Assembly: GCA_035370405.1 (NCBI GenBank)
Contig: DAOOVT010000001.1
Location: 9,757 to 73,756, forward strand
DNA: 64,000 nt
Direction: 5' to 3'
From: UBA5232 sp035370405
GTDB taxonomy: Bacteria; Patescibacteriota; Dojkabacteria; SC72
The notes beneath the pieces are model-generated. The model made no database searches, was not told the DNA's origin, and saw only the letters and a list, made by a program, of their open reading frames with translations. The translations under genes and the position numbers were made by a program. Position 1 is the stretch's first letter; each line of letters begins with the position of its first letter. Positions 35,152 to 43,602 of this stretch are shown here, piece by piece.

Positions 35152-37155
35152 TTAAATCAAACCATTTGATATCATCCAATCAATCATCGCTCTAGCAATA
35201 GCTACTGCATTGTAACTCTGCCCACCATCTTCCAAAAATATGGTAAGAACATATTTGGGGTTTTCATATGGGAAAAATGTTGTAACCCAAGCATGTGTAT
35301 GCTCATACTCTCCATCTTTGTTCAATTTCCCGAACTCTGCTGTCCCAGTTTTTGCAGCAACTTTAATCCTCATTCCTGCAACACCAGTTATAGTTGCCCT
35401 TCCTCCATTAACAGCATTAAACATTCCCTCTCTTACAACTTGCAAAGCATCAGCACTCACGATATTCTCATCTATATCCTCAAATGACACAAACTCCTCC
35501 TCTTTATTTTCATTAACAAAATATTTTGCCAAATGAGGCCTATGCAATGTTCCACCATTTGCAATAGCTGAAGTCCAATTTGCCATCTGCAATGGTGTTA
35601 CCAATGTAATACCTTGTCCTATTACAGAATTACAAGAGTCTCCTTCTGGATACCATACAGGTTCTAACCAAGGACTCGTTGTATTTGCCAACGCAATTTT
35701 ATTTGCTGGGGACGGAAGTCTTCCAGGAGCTTCTCCTGGAAGATCTATACCTGTATATTTCCCTATCCCAAACCTTTCAAGGTACGGAACAAGAGCATTC
35801 ATATCCCAATGACGAATCAACTCACAAAAATAAATATTTGAAGAAACAGATAGAGCATCAATCATATTTAAAGCTCCATACGCATGATTCCCATATTCCT
35901 GAAATGGTGCCCCACTTGAAAATGTATACCCTGCACTACTAACATACACAGTATTTTTTGTTACAACTCCTGCATCCAAAGCTCCTGCTGCAACTATGGT
36001 CTTAAACGTAGAACCAGGAGGAACTTGTGCTGCTATTGCCCTATTAAGAAGAGGATTCTTGGGATCGTTTAACAATGCATCATATTCGCTTTTTGAAATA
36101 CCTCCTACAAATGGATTGTTATCATATCCTGGAAACGAAACTAAAGACAAAATTTCTCCATTTGTAACATCTTCGAGTATTCCAGCTCCTCCAATTGCTT
36201 TGTAATCACTAATCCCCTCCTCTAAAAGAGAGTACAACTCTTTCTGTGCATTAATATCTATTGTTAAATACAAATTCTCTCCTGCTACAGGTTCTCTGAG
36301 AGTATATGGCTCATCTGACACTGTCTTCCCTACAGCATTCACCTCCCACGCAACTTGTCCATGTTCACCCAAAAGTTTTTCATCATACTCCCTCTCTATC
36401 CCAGTTATACCTATTGTATCAGTTATATCTACATAATCCTTCTTCTCAAGATCTTCTGCTGTAACATCTCCCGTGTATCCCAAAACATGAGAGATTACAT
36501 TCCCCGCAGGATAGTATCTTTTACTCCCATCATCTATATACACACCTACTAGTTTATCTAAATTTGCCTTCACTTTTATCGCAGTATCATTATCTATATC
36601 TGTAGCTATTAGTATCTCTTGGAAATATGGACTTTCTTTATGCACAGAAAGTATCTTTTCCATTATGGAAGAATACTCTGATTTTCCATCACCCTTGTTC
36701 TTCTTCCAATTATCTCCAAGTATTTCGGAAAGGGAATCAACCGTCTTCTGTAATTTTTCAGCCTCTATATATCCATCAGAATCTAAATAGTTTTCAATTA
36801 GAATATATACATTCATAGATGACACATTTTGTGCCAAAGCTATACCATTCCTATCTAAGATTGCACCTCTCAAAGCAGGTTCCGTTTTAATTTTCACCTT
36901 ATTGGTCAGTGATTTATCAAGCATCTCTTCTCCTAATGCTACTTGTAGTGTAACTAAATCCTTTATTAAGATACCGAAGATACCTATGAATAGTAGGAAC
37001 AAGGCAATGTAATTCCATGCTGGATTGATATTATCCTCATGATTTTTTTTAACCGAATTGCGTAAATTTACTGCAAAGTATTTCCTACTTATGCGTATTC
37101 GAAATTTTTCTTTTTTCTTTTTCGGTTCAATTTTTTTAGAAATCTTTAAGTCCAT
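35152..37155 (-). CDS. mrdA: Penicillin-binding protein 2 (peptidoglycan transpeptidase)
   Basis: A 667-residue class B PBP. It has a cytoplasmic basic N-terminus, one membrane helix near 48-68, a PBP dimerisation domain and a transpeptidase domain with SxxK in PPGSTFKT near 383, SxN in SVSSNIYF near 438 and KTG in AAKTGTAEFG near 600. It crosslinks wall peptides during elongation. It ends the mreB-mreC-mreD operon, 3 bp after mreD, so it should be the elongasome enzyme. No rodA partner is visible here. Confidence 0.94.
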   Translation of the reverse strand: MDLKISKKIEPKKKKEKFRIRISRKYFAVNLRNSVKKNHEDNINPAWNYIALFLLFIGIFGILIKDLVTLQVALGEEMLDKSLTNKVKIKTEPALRGAILDRNGIALAQNVSSMNVYILIENYLDSDGYIEAEKLQKTVDSLSEILGDNWKKNKGDGKSEYSSIMEKILSVHKESPYFQEILIATDIDNDTAIKVKANLDKLVGVYIDDGSKRYYPAGNVISHVLGYTGDVTAEDLEKKDYVDITDTIGITGIEREYDEKLLGEHGQVAWEVNAVGKTVSDEPYTLREPVAGENLYLTIDINAQKELYSLLEEGISDYKAIGGAGILEDVTNGEILSLVSFPGYDNNPFVGGISKSEYDALLNDPKNPLLNRAIAAQVPPGSTFKTIVAAGALDAGVVTKNTVYVSSAGYTFSSGAPFQEYGNHAYGALNMIDALSVSSNIYFCELIRHWDMNALVPYLERFGIGKYTGIDLPGEAPGRLPSPANKIALANTTSPWLEPVWYPEGDSCNSVIGQGITLVTPLQMANWTSAIANGGTLHRPHLAKYFVNENKEEEFVSFEDIDENIVSADALQVVREGMFNAVNGGRATITGVAGMRIKVAAKTGTAEFGKLNKDGEYEHTHAWVTTFFPYENPKYVLTIFLEDGGQSYNAVAIARAMIDWMISNGLI

Positions 37156-37158
37156 AGT

Positions 37159-37662
37159 TTATGACAGTTTTATGTTTGATCTATTACCCTCTTTTCTAAA
37201 TCTACTAGTAAATATTTCACATAGTATAATTATTATCAAAGAAATAGCTGAGTACAAGACACAATTTTTTAATTCTGCTGAAGTTACGAGAGTAAACGCT
37301 CTATTCAAAAATAACGATGGAAGCATGGAAAAAAGAATGTAATATACCAGTAGGGTGAAGAATTTGACACCCCAAGAAAGTATTCCCACCTCTGTAGAAA
37401 AAAATATCGATACCAAAGAGAAGAATATCAAGGCTAATAAGGCTGTTAAAAAATTAGTTCCTAACATGTAATGAGATGTAACATCAATAATGAGACATAT
37501 TATGAACATCAAAGGAAAAAGAATTTTCCAATCAACTTTCCTATACAAAAACAAGAAGAAAACAAATGCGATATTTATACCAAGCAAATTAGAAAAAAAA
37601 CTTTCCAAAAATATGAAGAGAAAAATCCCAACTATTGTGTATATTAGTTTTAATACAATCAT
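37159..37662 (-). CDS. mreD: MreD-like membrane protein
   Basis: A 167-residue protein that is almost all hydrophobic, with about five membrane helices. Its sequence is weakly conserved, as MreD usually is. The call rests on size, topology and position between mreC (6 bp upstream) and PBP2 (3 bp downstream). Confidence 0.82.
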   Translation of the reverse strand: MIVLKLIYTIVGIFLFIFLESFFSNLLGINIAFVFFLFLYRKVDWKILFPLMFIICLIIDVTSHYMLGTNFLTALLALIFFSLVSIFFSTEVGILSWGVKFFTLLVYYILFSMLPSLFLNRAFTLVTSAELKNCVLYSAISLIIIILCEIFTSRFRKEGNRSNIKLS

Positions 37663-37668
37663 ATTGTT

Positions 37669-38508
37669 CTATATTTCAACAAATACAGTAATTAAATTAT
37701 CATAATTGATTAATGGATTTACATAACCAGTTTTTGATGTATTCGCTGGATTGTCAGATAGCCCTACTAGATATCCAAGTACTAGGTAATTTCCAATTTT
37801 TTCATCGTTAAGCACAACAACATCTCCCTCTTTAACATTTGCATCAGCAGACATATTTTCCACTTTGATACCATTGCCTGTCCCTATGACAACTGCTTTG
37901 CTTAGAATCGGTGGTTCAGAGGAAATGACTGCATTCTCAACACCTGGTTGAGTGATTATTGCTTCAAAATTATTTCCTTTAGACAAGGGTAATTTTACTA
38001 GAGATCCAGTTTTATCCGATTTTATAACTTGCCCAACATATACATTACCAATACTTACAACATTGTCCTGCTTCACTCCATCATCACTTCCAGCATTTAT
38101 TTTTATATATTCGGAGTCATTTCTACCAAGCACTTTACAAGTAACATATTTTTTTGATATATCAGAAAGGTTTAATTGTTTTTTCAAAGAGTCATTCTCT
38201 TCCTTTAAGATTAAGTAGTAGGAATTGTTAATATCTTTTTCATACATATCAATTTTTAAGTTATTGTAATCTTCCATAAATTCACCCATCTTCACAAAAT
38301 TTTGGAAATACCTCCTTACTCCCGTACCAATTTCCGCTCCATTATATGCCAAAGGCTCAAATACATATGATATTCCATTTCTAAGAGAGGTTACTAATCC
38401 AATACTATCTAGTAGTACAAAAATTATTCCTGCAAGTATACTCACAGATATATATACATATGTATTGTCAAAAACAGATTGAGTCTTTCTCATTTTCAAA
38501 CAAAACAC
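37669..38508 (-). CDS. mreC: Cell-shape protein MreC
   Basis: A 279-residue protein with one N-terminal membrane helix (about 17-37), a coiled coil (about 70-105, LKEENDSLKKQLNLSD) and the periplasmic beta domain with VTCKVLGRNDSEY and VGQVIKSDKTGSLVKLP. It links the cytoplasmic MreB to PBP2 outside. It begins 6 bp after mreB. Confidence 0.92.
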   Translation of the reverse strand: MFCLKMRKTQSVFDNTYVYISVSILAGIIFVLLDSIGLVTSLRNGISYVFEPLAYNGAEIGTGVRRYFQNFVKMGEFMEDYNNLKIDMYEKDINNSYYLILKEENDSLKKQLNLSDISKKYVTCKVLGRNDSEYIKINAGSDDGVKQDNVVSIGNVYVGQVIKSDKTGSLVKLPLSKGNNFEAIITQPGVENAVISSEPPILSKAVVIGTGNGIKVENMSADANVKEGDVVVLNDEKIGNYLVLGYLVGLSDNPANTSKTGYVNPLINYDNLITVFVEI

Positions 38509-38514
38509 ATTTAA

Positions 38515-39570
38515 TTAAACCAGCTCATCCCATGATTTTTGTATTCTTTGGAGTAGATCTATGTGATCGAGCATTAGTGCTGTACCTTTAGCTGTTACAG
38601 ACATAGGTTCATCAACTATTTTAACTGGCATATTAAGTTCTTCACTAAGGTATACATCCATTCCTCTTATCAATGCGCCCCCACCAGTAAGATATACACC
38701 TGAAGTAAGTAAATCCTTCAGAAGTTCTGGCGGAGTATCTTCTATGGCATCTTTTACAGATTCTGTTATTATTCCAATGGTATTCATGATTGCTTCTCTT
38801 ATCTCTATGCTGTTAATTTCAACAGTTTTGGGTAATCCGGTAAGCAAATCACGTCCTTGCACACCCTGTTTCTTTTCCTTTTTTAGAGGAATAGCTGAAC
38901 CCATGAGTATTTTAATATCTTCTGAACTTCTCTCACCTATCAGAACATTGTATTTATTCCTTATGTAATTAACGATATCCTCATCCATTTCATCTCCAGC
39001 CACTTTCATTGTTTTGTCAACAACAATATCTCCGAGTGAAAATACTGCTATATCCGTAGTCCCTCCCCCTATATCAACAATCATGCTCCCTGAAGCATCT
39101 TCAACAGGAAGACCAGCCCCTACTGCAGCAGCCATAGATTCTTCAACTATGAAAACTTCCCTAGCTCCAGCAGTTTTTACTGCATCTATAACTGCTTGTC
39201 TTTCAACTTCGGTAACAGATGATGTTACTCCAACAATAACTCTTGGCCTTGGTATCTTAAACCCCTTACTAAAGTATGTGTGAGCTTTCTTTATGAAGTG
39301 AGAAATCATTGCCTGTGTTGTATCAAAATCTGAGATAACTCCATCTCTAAGAGGTCTTACTGCAACTATATTAGCTGGAGTTCTCCCTATCATCTGACGA
39401 GCTTCCTTCCCTACAGCAAGTACCATTTTTGTCCGCTTATCAACAGCTACAACTGAGGGTTCAGAGACAACAACACCATGATTTCTCATGTACACCATAG
39501 TATTGGCAGTACCTAAATCTATTCCAAAATCATATGTAACTAATTCCCATAGGGAATCAAGCATACCCAT
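38515..39570 (-). CDS. mreB: Rod-shape actin homologue MreB
   Basis: A 351-residue actin-fold ATPase. Phosphate loop 1 is GIDLGTANTMVY, the catalytic-Glu region is VEESMAAAVGAG, phosphate loop 2 is MIVDIGGGTTDIAV, and the adenosine motif is GVYLTGGGALIRG. It guides wall synthesis as membrane filaments. Its promoter has TATAAT 34 nt before the ATG. It is the first gene of mreBCD-PBP2. A divergent second MreB lies at 52124. Confidence 0.95.
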   Translation of the reverse strand: MGMLDSLWELVTYDFGIDLGTANTMVYMRNHGVVVSEPSVVAVDKRTKMVLAVGKEARQMIGRTPANIVAVRPLRDGVISDFDTTQAMISHFIKKAHTYFSKGFKIPRPRVIVGVTSSVTEVERQAVIDAVKTAGAREVFIVEESMAAAVGAGLPVEDASGSMIVDIGGGTTDIAVFSLGDIVVDKTMKVAGDEMDEDIVNYIRNKYNVLIGERSSEDIKILMGSAIPLKKEKKQGVQGRDLLTGLPKTVEINSIEIREAIMNTIGIITESVKDAIEDTPPELLKDLLTSGVYLTGGGALIRGMDVYLSEELNMPVKIVDEPMSVTAKGTALMLDHIDLLQRIQKSWDELV

Positions 39571-39670
39571 CGTTTAATCATTTAATCGTTTAAATAATAT
39601 ACGACATTATACAACAAAAACTGTTCATTTAAGAACCAAAAGAGTAAAAATTTCTTTGAAAAATGTAAAA

Positions 39671-39886
39671 CTACTTTAATACTTCCTTTTGAAGCTTCTT
39701 GTAGCACTTCATACAAACAGTAAGTTTCGTAGGGATACCATCAACCTCCACTTCAACTGTACGAAGATTAGGCTTAAAGGCCCTCTTTGTTTTTGGAGCT
39801 TTGTATCTCCACCCAACAGAGTGCTTGTGCTGTATCCTATTACCAGACACTGTAGATTTTAAACATAAATCGCATCCTTTTGACAT
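39671..39886 (-). CDS. rpmB: 50S ribosomal protein L28, zinc-binding form
   Basis: A 71-residue protein with GCDLC and VCMKC, the four Cys of the zinc-binding (C+) L28 type, around VGWRYKAPKTKRAFKPN. The longer reading frame upstream is rejected. TATAAT on the minus strand (39896-39901) ends 9 nt before the ATG at 39886, so the mRNA should be leaderless. Confidence 0.94.
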   Translation of the reverse strand: MSKGCDLCLKSTVSGNRIQHKHSVGWRYKAPKTKRAFKPNLRTVEVEVDGIPTKLTVCMKCYKKLQKEVLK

Positions 39887-39895
39887 AGTCCGTGC

Positions 39896-39901
39896 ATTAT
39901 A
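39896..39901 (-). promoter_or_regulatory. rpmB: -10 box of rpmB, leaderless arrangement
   Basis: A consensus TATAAT on the minus strand with 9 nt to the ATG. It lies inside the longer L28 reading frame and therefore decides the start. Confidence 0.6.
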
Positions 39902-39952
39902 TATTAAAACAAGCGACGACGCAACCATTTCATTCACATATCTGTATCACAG

Positions 39953-39974
39953 AATATACCCCACGGGGTATATT
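39953..39974. promoter_or_regulatory. CsoR/CstR-like operator palindrome
   Basis: Ten-base perfect arms AATATACCCC and GGGGTATATT are separated by AC. The ATACCCC-N2-GGGGTAT form resembles operators of the CsoR/CstR copper- or sulfur-sensing repressors. It lies between divergent rpmB and the M50 protease gene, ending 29 bp before the protease -10. No CsoR-like gene is in the window. Confidence 0.5.
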
Positions 39975-40003
39975 ATCTCTTCTTTTCTCTAATCAGCATA
40001 GTG

Positions 40004-40009
40004 TATAAT
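40004..40009 (+). promoter_or_regulatory. -10 box of the M50 protease gene, leaderless arrangement
   Basis: A consensus TATAAT that overlaps an in-frame ATG at 40008. The next ATG, 10 nt downstream of the box, is therefore the likely start. Confidence 0.6.
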
Positions 40010-40019
40010 GACGACAACT

Positions 40020-40631
40020 ATGTTTGATATCACATGGATGGTCTTTGCGTTACCATCAATAATTCTAGCGTCAGCAGTACACGAATATGCTCATGCTGCG
40101 ACTGCATACAAGCTCGGAGATCCAACAGCAAAAGCAGAAGGAAGAATGACATTAAACCCCCTTGCTCATATCGACCCCATGGGTATTTTGTGTATGGTTC
40201 TTTTTCGATTCGGATGGAGCAAACCAGTTCCAATAAATGAAAATAATTTCACAAATAAAAAGCTTGGAATGGCACTCTCCGCTCTATCTGGACCAGTGTC
40301 AAATTTCATTCTCTTACTACTCACAGCCTTACTCAATTATTTACTAAAACCTAGTATCTCCTCTCCCATTTATCTTTTCCTATTTGTCTTCGCCATAGTA
40401 AATTGTTCTCTCTCCATATTCAATTTAATTCCAATACCACCACTTGACGGGCATAAAATTGTCGGAGGATTACTGCCAAATCGCCTATCATACTATTGGG
40501 ATGATCTTGAGAAATACTCTCTTCTACTAATCATAGTTCTTGTCCTTCCAATTTTTCCTTTTGGATCTTTAGCCTCATACATCATCTCATCGGCTATTGG
40601 AAATATAATGGTGCTACTAGGCTTTTACTAA
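40020..40631 (+). CDS. M50-family site-2-type membrane metalloprotease
   Basis: A 203-residue protein with about five membrane helices, zinc motif HEYAH near residue 20, and the third-ligand motif NLIPIPPLDGHKI near 140. There is no PDZ domain, so it belongs to the short M50B group (SpoIVFB/Rv-like), distinct from RseP. The start is the second ATG, because the first lies inside the -10 box. A CsoR-like palindrome upstream may control it. The substrate is unknown. Confidence 0.88.
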   Translation: MFDITWMVFALPSIILASAVHEYAHAATAYKLGDPTAKAEGRMTLNPLAHIDPMGILCMVLFRFGWSKPVPINENNFTNKKLGMALSALSGPVSNFILLLLTALLNYLLKPSISSPIYLFLFVFAIVNCSLSIFNLIPIPPLDGHKIVGGLLPNRLSYYWDDLEKYSLLLIIVLVLPIFPFGSLASYIISSAIGNIMVLLGFY

Positions 40632-40657
40632 AAGAATTACTAACGGCTCAAATATAT

Positions 40658-40686
40658 TTGTTTTATCTTTCCCATCAATATATAAT
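40658..40686 (+). promoter_or_regulatory. Promoter of the structured RNA candidate
   Basis: TTGTTT (40658-40663), 17 bp, then a consensus TATAAT (40681-40686). It predicts a start near 40693, with no reading frame following. Confidence 0.6.
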
Positions 40687-40692
40687 GAAGTT

Positions 40693-40838
40693 GCTCTGAT
40701 TGGATATAGGCGGTTTCATAGCTCCATATTGTAGAGCTTGGGATCCCAAACAGTGTAAATCGCTCAGTCCTGTGGGATTGAGTTGAGGGAACCCACTTGT
40801 TCTTTTTGAGCTCTATGACTCTGCCTCCTTTCAGGGCA
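40693..40838 (+). ncRNA. Structured small RNA, 6S-like candidate
   Basis: About 145 nt without a convincing reading frame. A long interrupted closing stem pairs AGGC and TCATAG-CTC near 40708-40723 with GAG-CTATGA and GCCT near 40808-40826. An inner hairpin has GTGGG and CCCAC arms, with other short stems between. A promoter stands at the right place. A rod with a central open region and this size fit 6S RNA, but I cannot confirm conserved 6S bases. It could also be a tRNA-operon leader or a new RNA. Confidence 0.45.
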
Positions 40839-40854
40839 TTCATTCCCTACTCTT

Positions 40855-40883
40855 TTGCATTGACTATTTCTCCATTGTATAAT
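40855..40883 (+). promoter_or_regulatory. Promoter of the tRNA-Thr/Tyr/Thr cluster
   Basis: TTGCAT (40855-40860), 17 bp, TATAAT (40878-40883). The start would fall about 10 nt before the first tRNA. Confidence 0.65.
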
Positions 40884-40899
40884 AGACTTCTTTCAGGAT

Positions 40900-40976
40900 G
40901 CCGAAGTAGCTCAGTTGGTCAGAGCAGCTGTTTTGTAAACAGCAGGTCAAGAGTCCGAGTCTCTTCTTCGGCTCCA
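40900..40976 (+). tRNA. tRNA-Thr (TGT)
   Basis: Acceptor GCCGAAG/CTTCGGC, anticodon loop TTTGTAA giving TGT, and CCA encoded at 40974-40976. D- and T-arms are complete. Confidence 0.94.
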
Positions 40977-40980
40977 TTGT

Positions 40981-41066
40981 GCAGAGATGGCGGAGCGGTC
41001 AAACGCGGTGGACTGTAAATCCACTCCCTTCGGGGTTCATTGGTTCGAATCCAATTCTCTGCACCA
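40981..41066 (+). tRNA. tRNA-Tyr (GTA)
   Basis: Acceptor GCAGAGA/TCTCTGC, long variable arm (CTCCCTTCGGGG), anticodon loop CTGTAAA giving GTA, and encoded CCA. It begins 4 nt after tRNA-Thr. Confidence 0.94.
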
Positions 41067-41115
41067 TCTATTATATATGTAACTTTATCTTCATCCCTGA
41101 TATAATCGATTCACT

Positions 41116-41189
41116 GCTGGATTAGCTCAGTTGGTTAGAGCACATTCATGGTAAGAATGAGGTCCTGAGTTCGACTCTCAGATCCAGCT
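41116..41189 (+). tRNA. tRNA-Thr (GGT)
   Basis: Acceptor GCTGGAT/ATCCAGC, anticodon stem CATTC/GAATG with loop ATGGTAA giving GGT. CCA is not encoded, unlike the two tRNAs before it. Confidence 0.93.
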
Positions 41190-41223
41190 CTCTCTTTAAG
41201 AAAAGAATATCGTACGAAATTAT

Positions 41224-41252
41224 TTGACCTGTGGAAATATTTCCAATATAAT
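41224..41252 (+). promoter_or_regulatory. Promoter of rpmG-secE-nusG, with palindromic spacer
   Basis: TTGACC (41224-41229), 17 bp, TATAAT (41247-41252), giving a leader of about 48 nt before rpmG. The spacer contains the perfect 14-bp palindrome TGGAAATATTTCCA (41232-41245), which could be an operator. Confidence 0.6.
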
Positions 41253-41306
41253 ACGGCGATATTTCCCAATATACATAAATAAATCGTAATTTGCACAACT
41301 GTAAAA

Positions 41307-41471
41307 ATGGCTAAAGTAAAAAGGGACATAATAGCTTTTAAGTGCTCAGAGTGTGGAGAAAGGAATTACACTCAGTTTAAAACTAAGAATGTCAAAGAAA
41401 AAATAGAAAAAAGAAAGTACTGTCCAGTATGTAAAAAACATACAGTACACAAGGAGACCAAAATAAAATAA
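41307..41471 (+). CDS. rpmG: 50S ribosomal protein L33, zinc-binding form
   Basis: A 54-residue protein starting MAKVKRDIIAFKC, with CSEC and CPVC as the four zinc-binding Cys of the C+ form. rpmG commonly stands just before secE-nusG, as here; tRNA-Trp lies between. Confidence 0.95.
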   Translation: MAKVKRDIIAFKCSECGERNYTQFKTKNVKEKIEKRKYCPVCKKHTVHKETKIK

Positions 41472-41494
41472 ATGGCTTGGCTCTTTACCAAGAT

Positions 41495-41570
41495 GGGCTC
41501 ATAGTTTCAATTGGTAAAACAGCGGTCTCCAAAACCGTAGTTCACCGTTCGAGTCGGTGTGGGCCTGCCA
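41495..41570 (+). tRNA. tRNA-Trp (CCA)
   Basis: Anticodon stem GCGGT/ACCGT with loop CTCCAAA giving anticodon CCA, T-arm CACCG/CGGTG, discriminator G and encoded 3' CCA. The acceptor GGGCTCA/TGGGCCT includes two G-T pairs. It lies between rpmG and secE. Confidence 0.9.
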
Positions 41571-41586
41571 AAAAGAATATAGAGTG

Positions 41587-41760
41587 ATGAAAATAATAAA
41601 AAATATAATAAATGAAGCGAAGAACACCAAATGGCCTTCAATGAGAGATGTAGCCACTATGACAATATATACACTAATCGTCTGTGGTATAATTTCCCTA
41701 ATTATGGCAGGGCTAGACTTAGTCTTAGCAAAATTAAGAGACCTATTCCTTAACATGTAA
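41587..41760 (+). CDS. secE: Preprotein translocase subunit SecE
   Basis: A 57-residue protein with the amphipathic IINEAKNTKWPSMRDV and one membrane helix (about 24-46), the minimal SecE form. It stabilises SecY. A longer frame starting inside tRNA-Trp is not the gene. It is followed by nusG after 10 bp. Confidence 0.93.
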   Translation: MKIIKNIINEAKNTKWPSMRDVATMTIYTLIVCGIISLIMAGLDLVLAKLRDLFLNM

Positions 41761-41770
41761 ATTAAAAAAA

Positions 41771-42334
41771 ATGAGCAAAAAGATTGAGAAAAAAGAAAAG
41801 AAAGAGAACCCAAATGCAAAATGGTATGTACTAAACATAAGAACAGGATACGAGAACAGTGTTCAAAAAGAAATAATGCAAAGAGCAACAGCAACTGGAA
41901 TGCAAGATAAAATAGTAGACATGCTAGTTCCCATACAAAAGAAGATCGTTGTAAAGAAAGGGAAACAAGATGTAAAAGAAGAAAAAATATTTCCAGGCTA
42001 TGTTCTCATTAAAATGGAGCTTGATAACGCAACATGGGACTTAGTTCAAAACACAGAAGGAGTCAGAGGATTTGTAAAAACAGACAGATATCCCAAGCCA
42101 TTAGCAGAATCAGAAGTAAAAGCAATAACAAAATTCATGGAAATTGAACAACCTTCATATCAAAGCTCATTTAGTATTGGAGAAGCAGTTAAAATTACTG
42201 ATGGTGCATTTGCTGACTTCATAGGAAGCGTACAGGAAATTGACACTACCAAGGGTAAGATAAAAGTCCTCATCTCATTCTTAGGTAGAGAAGCTCCTGT
42301 AGAATTAGAGCTTTCTCAAGTTTCTAAACTTTAG
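41771..42334 (+). CDS. nusG: Transcription antitermination protein NusG
   Basis: A 187-residue protein with the NGN domain (NAKWYVLNIRTGYENSVQ, then KIFPGYVLIKM-type FPGYVLIKMEL) and a C-terminal KOW domain (DGAFADFIGSVQEID). It binds RNA polymerase and couples it to ribosomes or Rho. It is followed by rplK after 21 bp. Confidence 0.96.
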   Translation: MSKKIEKKEKKENPNAKWYVLNIRTGYENSVQKEIMQRATATGMQDKIVDMLVPIQKKIVVKKGKQDVKEEKIFPGYVLIKMELDNATWDLVQNTEGVRGFVKTDRYPKPLAESEVKAITKFMEIEQPSYQSSFSIGEAVKITDGAFADFIGSVQEIDTTKGKIKVLISFLGREAPVELELSQVSKL

Positions 42335-42355
42335 TAAAATTAAAAATATTCAGAT

Positions 42356-42784
42356 ATGGCAAAAGAAATTAAAAAAATAATAAAGATAACTATCCCTGCA
42401 GGAATGGCTACAATGGCACCCCCCATAGGCCCTACCCTAGCCCCATATGGGATAAACACACAAGATTTTTGTGCTCAATTCAATGAAAAAACAAAAGAAA
42501 ATGGTGGAATATTAACACCAGTCGTTTTAACTATCTATGAAGACAGAAGTTTTGATTTCATACTCAAAACTCCACCAACTTCTGAATTAATTAGAAGAGA
42601 ATTAAAAATTAAGAAAGGATCAGGAAAACCAAATCTTGAAAAGGTAGGGAAAATTTCAAAAGAACAAATTGCAAAGATTGCAGAGATAAAGATGCCAGAC
42701 TTAAACACATCAGACCCTAAACAGGCAGCAAAAATAATTGCTGGTACTGCTAAACAGATGGGCGTTGAGACTGATATTAAATAA
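42356..42784 (+). CDS. rplK: 50S ribosomal protein L11
   Basis: A 142-residue protein with the proline-rich hinge PPIGPTLAPYGINTQDFC and the C-terminal rRNA-binding domain (KKGSGKPNLEKVGKIS, IIAGTAKQMGV). It is part of the GTPase-associated centre. It is followed by rplA after 20 bp. Confidence 0.97.
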   Translation: MAKEIKKIIKITIPAGMATMAPPIGPTLAPYGINTQDFCAQFNEKTKENGGILTPVVLTIYEDRSFDFILKTPPTSELIRRELKIKKGSGKPNLEKVGKISKEQIAKIAEIKMPDLNTSDPKQAAKIIAGTAKQMGVETDIK

Positions 42785-42804
42785 TAATTGTTACCAAAAT
42801 AACT

Positions 42805-43488
42805 ATGAAAAGAGGAAAAAAATATAAAAAGATAACACAAGATTTGGATAGAAGTGCTTCATACACACTACAACAAGGAATAAAAAAGATTAAGACCCTC
42901 TCCTACTCCAAATTTCCAGGAACACTTGAATTACACATTGATTTGAAAATACCAAAAGATAAAGATCCAAAATCCTTAAAAGGAGCGGTTTCACTTCCCA
43001 ATGCTACAAATACTAAAAACATTAAAGTCGCAGTATTTTGTACTCCTGATAAAGAAGAAGAAGCAAAAAGTGCAGGAGCAGATTTTGTTGGATTAGATAG
43101 CTTAATAAAAGAGATAAAAGAAAATGGCCCTCACTTTGATGTTGCAATTGCAACACCATCTGTTATGCCTAAAATAGCTGTCTTAGGAAAAGAATTAGGT
43201 CCAAAAGGCTTAATGCCAAATCCTAAAAATGGAACAGTAACAGAAAATATTTCCAAAGCTGTTTCCGAATACAAAAAAGGAAAACAAACATTCGCATGTG
43301 ATCCATCTGGAGTAGTACATATGGCAGTAGGATCATTAGACATGGAAGATCAAAAATTAGAAGAAAATATCCATACAGCAATATCAGCAATTTCTGAAGT
43401 TGTTGGGAAATCTTATGATCAAATTATACAGAGAATGTACATCTGTCCTACAATGGGACCAAGTATAAAGATCAATTATTCCAGATAG
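42805..43488 (+). CDS. rplA: 50S ribosomal protein L1
   Basis: A 227-residue protein with RGKKYKKITQDLDRS, the conserved GPKGLMPNPKNGTVT near 135 and TMGPSIKIN at the end. It forms the L1 stalk. Some CPR groups lack L1, so its presence helps placement. Confidence 0.96.
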   Translation: MKRGKKYKKITQDLDRSASYTLQQGIKKIKTLSYSKFPGTLELHIDLKIPKDKDPKSLKGAVSLPNATNTKNIKVAVFCTPDKEEEAKSAGADFVGLDSLIKEIKENGPHFDVAIATPSVMPKIAVLGKELGPKGLMPNPKNGTVTENISKAVSEYKKGKQTFACDPSGVVHMAVGSLDMEDQKLEENIHTAISAISEVVGKSYDQIIQRMYICPTMGPSIKINYSR

Positions 43489-43602
43489 CCTTACAACCCT
43501 CTTCTACAGCAAACATATCATAGGGAGTTTACAAGTTTGGCAATACAAACTACAATTATTCTGTCTGCTCTTACAAAACAGAAAAAATGAAAGGAGGCTC
43601 AA

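Noticed and set aside
40797..41018. A plus-strand frame through tRNA-Thr and tRNA-Tyr
   Set aside because: It spans a promoter and two complete tRNAs; it is not a protein gene.
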